From Microbacterium sulfonylureivorans (GTDB taxonomy: Bacteria; Actinomycetota; Actinomycetes; Actinomycetales; Microbacteriaceae): a DNA stretch of 64,000 nucleotides. The translations under genes were made by a program, and so were the position numbers. Location of the stretch: contig NZ_RJAD01000002.1 of assembly GCF_003999995.1 (NCBI RefSeq), positions 771,020-835,019 of the forward strand, read 5' to 3'. Each line of letters starts with the position of its first letter. Position 1 is the stretch's first letter. The notes under the pieces are model-generated. The model was given only the letters and a program-made list of their open reading frames with translations, made no database searches and had not been told where the DNA came from. Below are positions 32,712 through 38,538 of this stretch, one piece after another.

Positions 32712-33082
32712 GGCACGTAGATGATCGCGGTCGTTGTAGCCAGCGTCGTGCCGGATGAATCAACGGCAGTCAGCGCGAGCTTCACGGTCTTCGTCGTCAC
32801 GGGACACGAACCGACTGTGCCGGAGGTGCTGATCGTGCGACCCGCGCCGTCGGTCACGGTCTTCGATACCGCGACAGCCGAGAGATTCGGACACGTCGGA
32901 GTGTCCCGCGCCTCCTCGACGAGAGCATTGAGTTCGCGAGTAGCGGTGGCGACGGCAGACTGCTGCGACGAGTAACGGAGGCCCTGCCACAAAGCCGGCA
33001 AGAGTGCGACCGCCACCAAGGCGAGGAGGAACATCGCGATCAGGATCTCTACGACACTGAATCCGCGTTCATCCTTCTGCAT
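32708..33082 (-). CDS. PilV-like minor prepilin, copy 2
   Basis: 124 residues. Leader MQKDERG, cleavage before FSVVEILIAMFLLALVAVALLPAL with Glu5. The globular region has two Cys (TPTCPNLSAV, VGSCPVTTKT). 75 bp downstream of pilA2, beyond a hairpin, as in cluster 1. GAGGGAGATACGG lies before ATG 33082. Confidence 0.86.
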   Translation of the reverse strand: MQKDERGFSVVEILIAMFLLALVAVALLPALWQGLRYSSQQSAVATATRELNALVEEARDTPTCPNLSAVAVSKTVTDGAGRTISTSGTVGSCPVTTKTVKLALTAVDSSGTTLATTTAIIYVP

Positions 33083-33109
33083 CCGTATCTCCCTCTCTCG
33101 GGTGGTCCA

Positions 33110-33138
33110 GACCGGAGCCCGATGAACGGACCCCGGCC
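33110..33138 (-). terminator. hairpin between pilA2 and pilV2
   Basis: An 8-bp stem with two G-T pairs (GACCGGAG with CCCCGGCC, plus-strand reading), 20 bp after pilA2. Weaker than the cluster 1 hairpin but at the same place. Confidence 0.45.
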
Positions 33139-33157
33139 TGAACTGCGGCGGTATTGA

Positions 33158-33556
33158 CTACACGCAACCCGAGTTGGTTGCATTCGCCTTGGGACCGGCG
33201 TACTTCGTCACACCGTCGACGGTCGCCTTTACGCAGATGGCCTCGATCGTGGTCGCTGCAGACACACCCCAGTCGACATCCGACACCTTGCCGTTCTCGA
33301 GGTTCGTGAAGCTGACGGTCTGACCCTGCGCGATCTGAGCGGCCGCCTGAGTCGCGCCGTTCGCCGCGACCGAAAGGGCAGCGTTGTTCTTCGCATCCGC
33401 CTGGATGTTAAGGAAGATCGGGATCGCGATCGCGGCGAGAATGCCGAGGATCACGACGACGATGATGAGCTCGATCAGCGAGAATCCGCCGTCTTCGCCC
33501 CGCTCTTCGCGCTGCTTCTTGAGCGCGTCCCGGTAGTTGATGATTGATGCACGCAT
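33158..33556 (-). CDS. pilA: major type IV pilin PilA, copy 2
   Basis: 132 residues from ATG 33556, preceded by GGGGAGACA. Leader of 23 residues ending DGG, cleavage before FSLIELIIVVVILGILAAIAIPIFLNIQ with Glu5. Small C-terminal domain with one Cys pair (EAICVKATVDG ... ATNSGCV). The leader and helix closely resemble PilA1, as does the following AANGATQAAxxIAQ; the rest differs. First gene of cluster 2, with a leader RNA of about 220 nt. Confidence 0.95.
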   Translation of the reverse strand: MRASIINYRDALKKQREERGEDGGFSLIELIIVVVILGILAAIAIPIFLNIQADAKNNAALSVAANGATQAAAQIAQGQTVSFTNLENGKVSDVDWGVSAATTIEAICVKATVDGVTKYAGPKANATNSGCV

Positions 33557-33683
33557 GTGCGCTGTCTCCCCTGTGATGGTTGGTTGAAGACAGCCCCGAT
33601 GAACCGCGCGTGAGCACGGCAGATCCCGTGCATGACAGAGCACGGTGAAACCACGCGATCAATCAGCGTGGTCGATTCGAAAA

Positions 33684-33714
33684 CCCCAGTTTCGTAGAAG
33701 AATCCCCAGTTTCG
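33684..33714 (-). repeat. two CCCCAGTTTCG direct repeats in the pilA2 leader
   Basis: Copies at 33684-33694 and 33704-33714, period exactly 20 bp (two DNA turns). They lie downstream of the predicted start of transcription, so could act in DNA (repressor) or in the leader RNA. Confidence 0.6.
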
Positions 33715-33784
33715 CGTCCCAGCACTTCATCAGAGCCGGGTCTGGAACGCACGCACAGGATGCGTGAATCCCCTCCCACCCTTG

Positions 33785-33880
33785 AGCATGAGATGTCTCT
33801 CATCGACTGTCAACGGACTCTGCCCCTGGTCTTCCTCAGGAACGCCTCAGGATCCGGCATCCGCCATTGACTTGCTCAGG
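33785..33880 (-). promoter_or_regulatory. promoter and operator of T4P cluster 2
   Basis: On the minus strand: consensus -35 TTGACA (33813-33808), a perfect ATGAGA-N4-TCTCAT palindrome (33803-33788) in the spacer, and -10 CATGCT (33790-33785) at 17 bp. Upstream, CCTCAGG words at 33834-33840 and 33845-33851 (11-bp period) and GCTCAGG at 33874-33880. The -35 and palindrome align without gaps to those of cluster 1. Confidence 0.65.
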
Positions 33881-33957
33881 TTTTTGCCGGGACGCGTAAT
33901 AGCGGGCGTCACGGGCGCTTCGTCTCGCCTCGCTGGTCAATCGACCGCAGGGTCGAG

Positions 33958-34257
33958 CTACCCGTCCAGCACCTCGATCCGAACGACCACCGCTCCCCCG
34001 TCGACCAGCCCCTCGGCATCCCGCACAGCCTTCTTCAGCGGCAGCACGTACGAGCCGCTCTGCGACGACGGGAAGATCGACGTCGACCACTCCGAGCCGC
34101 CGACGCGGGCACGCACGCGCACCGAACCGAAGCCGCGATAGGGGCGCGGGATCTCGCGGATCTCCTCGCTCAGCTCGGGCGGCACAGCGGTGAAGAACCA
34201 GGAGGCATCGTCTCGGGCATCCCACCGGAAGATCTCGCCCTCGAACTCGATGATCAT
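33958..34257 (-). CDS. DUF1905 domain protein
   Basis: 99 residues, all one DUF1905 beta-barrel-like domain: IEFEGEIFRWDARDDASWFFTAVP, FGSVRVRARVGGSEWSTSIFPS, SYVLPLKKAVRDAEGL. Function is unknown; relatives often sit next to YdeI-type or stress genes. ATG 34257 lies 6 nt after TAGCCT (34269-34264), so it has its own leaderless promoter although the next gene upstream is only 9 bp away. Confidence 0.85.
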   Translation of the reverse strand: MIIEFEGEIFRWDARDDASWFFTAVPPELSEEIREIPRPYRGFGSVRVRARVGGSEWSTSIFPSSQSGSYVLPLKKAVRDAEGLVDGGAVVVRIEVLDG

Positions 34258-34263
34258 GCGACG

Positions 34264-34269
34264 AGGCTA
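34264..34269 (-). promoter_or_regulatory. leaderless -10 (TAGCCT, 6 nt before ATG) of DUF1905 gene
   Basis: The minus strand reads TAGCCT, 6 nt, ATG 34257. The hexamer overlaps the stop region of the upstream membrane-protein gene. Confidence 0.5.
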
Positions 34270-34710
34270 CCGAGGGCCGCCGACCGCGCGCGGTGCGCTC
34301 AGCGGACCGCTCTCGCCGGCCAGGTATCTCCAGATCACGGCGACGACGGCGACGAGGGCGCACAGCGTCAGGATCGGCAGGCCGAGCTGCGGCAGCAGCG
34401 AACACGGGAACACCAGCAGCAGGAGCACCGAGCCGTACGCCGGCGCGGCGACCATGACCGACCACGCCGCCGAGCCCATCACCATCCAGCCGAGGCCCGC
34501 GAGCAAGCCCTCGCCGACCGCTCCTGCGATGACCAGCCGGCCGTCGACGACCCCGCACTCGGGCGAGGCGATCACGAACGGCCGCAGCCGGTACATCCCC
34601 CACCACAGCAGCACCAGCGTGGCGGCCAGGGCGGCGGCCCAGACGAGCGCGAACAGCGCCCGCCGCCACGCGCTCGGTCGCGCGCTACCCGAAGGCGCCG
34701 ACTCCGCCAT
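34267..34710 (-). CDS. hypothetical membrane protein, about four helices
   Basis: 147 residues. Helices at about 15-38 (ALFALVWAAALAATLVLLWWGMY), 58-78, 82-104 (VMVAAPAYGSVLLLLVFPCSLL) and 108-125 (LPILTLCALVAVVAVIW), with ASPECGVVDGRLVI between the first two. I do not recognise the family. ATG 34710 lies 26 bp inside the end of the SRPBCC gene, so the two are coupled. Confidence 0.7.
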   Translation of the reverse strand: MAESAPSGSARPSAWRRALFALVWAAALAATLVLLWWGMYRLRPFVIASPECGVVDGRLVIAGAVGEGLLAGLGWMVMGSAAWSVMVAAPAYGSVLLLLVFPCSLLPQLGLPILTLCALVAVVAVIWRYLAGESGPLSAPRAVGGPR

Positions 34711-35110
34711 GACGATCGACCAGGCGCTGCAGGCAGTTCGACCAGCCCTCGACGTGACTCTCCCGCTCGTCGGCCGAGAGGAACCCGGTGTGCCTCACGG
34801 TCACGCGGGTCGAGGCATCCGCTGCCCTTTCGAGCGTGAGCTCGGCGTCGGTGGCGTGGTCCTCGCCCTCCCACCGCCACTCGAGCCGCAGCCGGGCGGG
34901 CGGGTCGATGGTGAGAATGCGCCCGAGCACAGCGAGCCCGGCCACCTCCGAGCGGATCTCCCAGCGTCCGAGCTCGGCCGCTTCGACCATGGCCTCGGTC
35001 GCGAAGTCGGGGCGCCACACCCACATCGCCAGGCGCGAAGCATCCGTGAGATCGCTCCAGATCTCATCGACGGATGCCGCGACCAGCGCGCTCTCGGTCA
35101 ACTCGAACAT
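34685..35110 (-). CDS. SRPBCC-family protein (polyketide cyclase/START-like)
   Basis: 141 residues from ATG 35110. A Bet v1-like fold: opening VAASVDEIWSDLTDASRLAMWVW, strands EIRSEVAGLAVLGRILTIDPP and LRLEWRWEGEDHATDAELTLE, closing helix HVEGWSNCLQRLVDRHG. Such proteins bind hydrophobic ligands; many are Aha1-type. The start is set by a leaderless TACCGT -10, 7 nt upstream, rather than the longer frame. Confidence 0.83.
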   Translation of the reverse strand: MFELTESALVAASVDEIWSDLTDASRLAMWVWRPDFATEAMVEAAELGRWEIRSEVAGLAVLGRILTIDPPARLRLEWRWEGEDHATDAELTLERAADASTRVTVRHTGFLSADERESHVEGWSNCLQRLVDRHGGVGAFG

Positions 35111-35117
35111 GCCCGAC

Positions 35118-35123
35118 ACGGTA
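35118..35123 (-). promoter_or_regulatory. leaderless -10 (TACCGT, 7 nt before ATG) of SRPBCC gene
   Basis: The minus strand reads TACCGT, 7 nt, ATG 35110. Confidence 0.5.
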
Positions 35124-35205
35124 GCGCAGGGCACGGCCTCGCGGGGTCGTCGCTTTCGCGGGCGCCGAGTCTGAGAGACCGGCCGTTGGTCGCCCGAACG
35201 CCTGA

Positions 35206-36012
35206 TCAGCGGCCGAACTCAGGAGCCCAGTCATCGCCGTCGGGGGTCCATTCGGCAGTGGCCGCGGCATCCGCCCCTCGCGCCGCCGGCTCGCGCCGCC
35301 GCCAGGCTGCACCCTCGGGCCAGCTCGCGGCGAACGTCGACGCGACCTTGAACACGCGCCGTGACAGGCCGCTGACGGTCTGCAGCGGCCGCGCCGACAC
35401 CGGCATGCGCAGCTGCGGGTCGTAGCGAACACCGTCGGCCGGGCGAAGCCGGATCGTCAGGTCGAGATCGTCGTGGATGGCGGCGTTGTCGCGCGCGACG
35501 CGATCGCGCACGCGCTCCCAGACGGGAGTGCGCATCGCGAAGTTCGAGCCGAAGACGAGAGGGATGCCGAGCCACTTGCGGATCCAGTAGTGCCCGCCGC
35601 CGATGTACCAGTGCTCGCCCAGATAGTTCGTGAGGGGGCTGCCGCCGTAGAACTCCGCGCCGCCCGTCAGCACGCCGAGCCCCGGATCTGCCACGAAGGC
35701 ACGCACGAGACGGGCGATCCAATCGGGATGCGGCCTCGAGTCGGCGTCGAGCCTCGCGATGATGTCGGTGTCGGCCATGGCCTCGTCGTACCCCCGCGCG
35801 GCGGCCGGCCAGATGCCCACGCTCGGCTCGGCGACCACCACGGCGCCGTAGCGCGCGGCGGTCTCGGCCGAGCCATCGCTGCTGCCGTTGTCGACGACGA
35901 TCACACGGTCGGCCGGATGGGTCTGAGCCGCGAGCGCGGCGAGGCAGTCGTCGAGGAAACCGGCGTCGTCGCGGCACGGAATGACGACCGTGACGCGAGG
36001 GACGAGGGGCAC
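35206..36012 (-). CDS. glycosyltransferase family 2
   Basis: 268 residues from GTG 36012. GT-A fold: RVTVVIPCRDDAGFLDDCLAAL at the N-terminus, VVDNGSSDGSAETAA, DxD-type metal site ARLDADSRPHPDW, acceptor region GEHWYIGGGHYWIRKWLG and HDDLDLTIRLRP. Transfers a sugar from a nucleotide donor, probably to an envelope glycan or lipid; the substrate is unknown. No membrane helix. GTG 36012 is preferred over GTG 36018 because TAGGGT ends 6 nt before it. Confidence 0.87.
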   Translation of the reverse strand: MPLVPRVTVVIPCRDDAGFLDDCLAALAAQTHPADRVIVVDNGSSDGSAETAARYGAVVVAEPSVGIWPAAARGYDEAMADTDIIARLDADSRPHPDWIARLVRAFVADPGLGVLTGGAEFYGGSPLTNYLGEHWYIGGGHYWIRKWLGIPLVFGSNFAMRTPVWERVRDRVARDNAAIHDDLDLTIRLRPADGVRYDPQLRMPVSARPLQTVSGLSRRVFKVASTFAASWPEGAAWRRREPAARGADAAATAEWTPDGDDWAPEFGR

Positions 36013-36018
36013 ACGCAC

Positions 36019-36024
36019 ACCCTA
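36019..36024 (-). promoter_or_regulatory. leaderless -10 (TAGGGT, 6 nt before GTG) of GT2 gene
   Basis: The minus strand reads TAGGGT, 6 nt, GTG 36012. Confidence 0.5.
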
Positions 36025-36075
36025 CTCTCGCCCGGCGACCTCGCCCGACGCGTCGGCAGGGTTTCGAGAAAGTCG

Positions 36076-36104
36076 TTGCCATTCCGAAGCGTTCGTAGTA
36101 CTTT
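36076..36104 (+). promoter_or_regulatory. promoter of DUF222-HNH gene
   Basis: TTGCCA (36076-36081), 17 bp, TACTTT (36099-36104). Transcription would start near 36112, leaving a leader of about 70 nt that contains a 9-codon ORF (ATG 36139 to TGA 36168). Confidence 0.5.
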
Positions 36105-36181
36105 TGTTCACATCAGGGAGTGCCCGCCCGCGAAACTCATGGCGATCCATCGCGATCGCTCGCGGTGAAAGGCGCACGACC

Positions 36182-37645
36182 ATCGAAGCTATCGACGATC
36201 CGTTGGCGGGTCTCGCCGACGCGTTGACCTCGGTGGCGGCTGCCTGGCGCACCGCGGTCGGCGGAGACCGCGTGGCCGTCGACGGCCTGGATCACGCCGA
36301 ACTCGTCGCCCTCAACAGCACGATCGGCGCCCTGCGCCGGCGCGTCGAGGCCGTGCATGCGCGCGTCGCCTCCGAGATCGCGCGGCAGTCGCGACCCGAG
36401 CTCGGCGCCGACGGACTCGCGAAGAAGAACGGCTACCGCAGCCCCGCCATCCTGATCGCCGCGACCACCGGCACAACCGTCGGCGACGCCGCGCGGCTCG
36501 TGACGGTAGGCGAGGCCACGGCTCCTCGGCGAATGTTCAGTGGCGCGGATGCCCCCGCCCGCCACCCGCACGTCGCCGCGGCCCTCTCGGCCGGGCGTAT
36601 CGGCATGCCGGGCGCGTCGGCGATCATCGCGATGCTCGACCGGGTGGCGCTGCGGGCCGACGCGACGGCGGTCGACGATGCCGAGCAGCTGCTGGCCGGT
36701 CGGGCGGCAGGGCTCACGCTCGACCAGCTCGGCAAGATGATCGCGCGCGTCGAGGCCCACCTCGATCCCGACGGGCTCGAGCCGCAGGAGCACGAACTCC
36801 GTCGCGAGCGCAGCATGGTCATGTTCGAGCGGGGCGGCATGATGCACCTCAACGCCAAGCTCGATCCCGAGTCGGCCGCGCCCGTGAGGGCCGCGATCGA
36901 GGCGATCGTGACGGCCGAGTTCCGCAACGAGGGGTCTGCGGCGAGCGCCGGCGGTGGTGCGGACGCCGGTGCCGGTGCCGGTTTCGATGCGCGTGCCGGC
37001 GGAGCGGACGGGCACGGGGCAGCCTGCGGCGGCGTTGCCGAGCCCGGAGACGCGGATGCCCCTCGCCGCACGCTCCCCCAGCGCCGGGCCGACGCGCTGG
37101 CGCTCCTCGCCTCTCACGTGCTCGGATGTTCCGACGACGCGCCGATCGAAGGCGCGACCGTGGTGGTGCGGGTGACCCTGGCCGATCTGCAGGCGGGAAC
37201 GGGCAGCGCCACCATCGACGGCATCGACCGCCCCGTGTCCATCCCTGCGGCGCGCCGCCTGGCGGCATCGGGCGGCGTCATCCCCTGCGTGCTCGGCGGC
37301 GACAGCGAGATCCTCGACTGGGGTCGTCGCAAGAGGCTCTTCACCCCGGCCCAGCGGCTCGCCCTCGCCGAGCGCGACGGAGGCTGCGCGATGTGCGGGC
37401 TGCCACCGGGCATGACGAAGGCCCATCACATCCGATGGTGGGCTCGGGATGCCGGACCAACCGACCTCGACAACGGCGTGCTGTTGTGCGAGACATGTCA
37501 CCATCGCATCCACGACAACGGATGGGAGATCCGGGTCGACGGGCGCGGCGTCGACGGACGGGTGTGGTTCGTCCCACCCGCGCACGTCGACCTGGAGCGA
37601 ACACCACGGCTGGGCGGGAAGGCACGCTTCGCATGCGTCGCCTGA
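36182..37645 (+). CDS. DUF222 / HNH endonuclease protein
   Basis: About 487 residues. N-terminal DUF222 (13E12-type) helical region (LAGLADALTSVAAAWR, AARLVTVGEATAPRR, ALSAGRIGMPGASAIIAML), a Gly/Ala-rich spacer (about residues 255-295), and a C-terminal HNH nuclease: CAMCGLPPGMTKAHHIRWW, then DLDNGVLLCETCHHRIHDNGWEI. Family members are numerous in actinobacteria and act as putative nucleases; target unknown. The start is uncertain: there is no in-frame ATG or GTG near the domain start. ATC 36182 lies 9 nt after GAAAGG and fits best; TTG 36203 is the alternative. Confidence 0.8.
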   Translation: MEAIDDPLAGLADALTSVAAAWRTAVGGDRVAVDGLDHAELVALNSTIGALRRRVEAVHARVASEIARQSRPELGADGLAKKNGYRSPAILIAATTGTTVGDAARLVTVGEATAPRRMFSGADAPARHPHVAAALSAGRIGMPGASAIIAMLDRVALRADATAVDDAEQLLAGRAAGLTLDQLGKMIARVEAHLDPDGLEPQEHELRRERSMVMFERGGMMHLNAKLDPESAAPVRAAIEAIVTAEFRNEGSAASAGGGADAGAGAGFDARAGGADGHGAACGGVAEPGDADAPRRTLPQRRADALALLASHVLGCSDDAPIEGATVVVRVTLADLQAGTGSATIDGIDRPVSIPAARRLAASGGVIPCVLGGDSEILDWGRRKRLFTPAQRLALAERDGGCAMCGLPPGMTKAHHIRWWARDAGPTDLDNGVLLCETCHHRIHDNGWEIRVDGRGVDGRVWFVPPAHVDLERTPRLGGKARFACVA

Positions 37646-37912
37646 GGTGCGTGAGCACAGTGAGCAGCGTGCGCGGACCCGCGGGTCAGGCATATCGGGG
37701 GATGCGTGAGCAGCCCTGGTGGAGCAAGCGGGTCAACCCGCCACGGCCTCCACCGTGAGCCCGGCCGCATTCTCGAGCCAGCCCGCGTGGTGGCCGGGCC
37801 ACCGGCCGCACTTCACCCGGTTGGGGTGACGCACCCGCCCTCCGTCGGCAGAACGATGTAGTCGCCAGAGATCGCCCCCCGCGACCTCGCCTCTGGAAGG
37901 GAACCACCACAC

Positions 37913-38320
37913 ATGTCCGACACTCAGCAGCGCACAGGATGGGCCGGTTGGGCAGTATTCGCCGGCATCGTCATGATCATCGCCGGAGCATTCGACGCGC
38001 TCCTCGGCCTCACGGCAGTCCTTCAGCCCGGCACGACGACCATCATCGCGAACGGCGAAGGCACCGCCCTGCTGCTCGACGTCGCGGGCTGGGGCTGGTG
38101 GCACCTGATCATCGGTCTCGCCATCGTCCTCACGGGCATCTTCGTGCTCCGCGGAGCGACCTGGGCGCGCGTCATCGCGATCATCCTCGTCGCCCTCAAC
38201 GCCATCAGCCAGCTCGGCCTGCTCGGCGTGCAGCCCTGGTGGTCGCTCATCGTCATCGCGCTCGACATCCTCGTCATCTACGCGCTGACCGTCCACGGCA
38301 AGGAGCTTCAGCGCAGCTGA
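37913..38320 (+). CDS. small four-helix membrane protein (DUF7144-like)
   Basis: 135 residues. Four hydrophobic helices: WAVFAGIVMIIAGAFDALLGL, WWHLIIGLAIVLTGIFVL, ARVIAIILVALNAISQL and WWSLIVIALDILVIYAL, with a soluble loop (LQPGTTTIIANGEGTALLLDV) after the first. It resembles the DUF7144 membrane family; function unknown. GGAAGGG precedes ATG 37913 by 10 nt. Single gene closed by a strong terminator. Confidence 0.78.
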   Translation: MSDTQQRTGWAGWAVFAGIVMIIAGAFDALLGLTAVLQPGTTTIIANGEGTALLLDVAGWGWWHLIIGLAIVLTGIFVLRGATWARVIAIILVALNAISQLGLLGVQPWWSLIVIALDILVIYALTVHGKELQRS

Positions 38321-38339
38321 CCTCCCACCGTCCCTGAAC

Positions 38340-38381
38340 GTGAAGGGCGCCGTACCAAGCCAGGGGTACGGTGCCCTTCAC
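38340..38381 (+). terminator. strong hairpin terminator with T-rich tail
   Basis: A 17-bp stem (38340-38356 with 38365-38381, one G-T pair), 8-nt loop, followed by CTCTTTC. 19 bp after the membrane-protein stop. Confidence 0.85.
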
Positions 38382-38449
38382 TCTTTCGTGCGCGCGCGGA
38401 GCGCTCGGAGACCGCCCGCGACGGGCGAGCGCTCTCCCGGGATCCGCCC

Positions 38450-38478
38450 TTGAAACCGCTCCCACGATTTGGTTACAG
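38450..38478 (+). promoter_or_regulatory. promoter of secreted beta-helix protein
   Basis: TTGAAA (38450-38455), 17 bp, TTACAG (38473-38478). The spacer carries CGCTCCCA, one half of the palindrome bound by some actinobacterial LacI-type sugar regulators. Confidence 0.45.
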
Positions 38479-38538
38479 TCCTGTAAGTAGGCGGCATACC
38501 TGCCGCGCGACATCCCTCGACGAAGAGAGGACTTTCGC

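Larger units (their letters stand above)
33557..33957. other. 400-bp intergenic region upstream of T4P cluster 2
   Basis: Holds the pilA2 promoter and operator, the CCCCAGTTTCG repeats, and two leader hairpins near pilA2 (GCACGG-N6-CCGTGC at about 33617-33634; ACCACGC/GCGTGGT nearby). No gene is seen. Confidence 0.6.

Noticed and set aside
33557..33778. c-di-GMP or other known riboswitch in the pilA2 leader
   Set aside because: I could not find the conserved core of a known pilin-linked riboswitch; only simple hairpins and direct repeats are seen.
36182..37645. HNH gene as part of an intron, intein or phage
   Set aside because: No splice motifs, reverse transcriptase, or phage genes are nearby; the DUF222 domain places it in a common chromosomal family.
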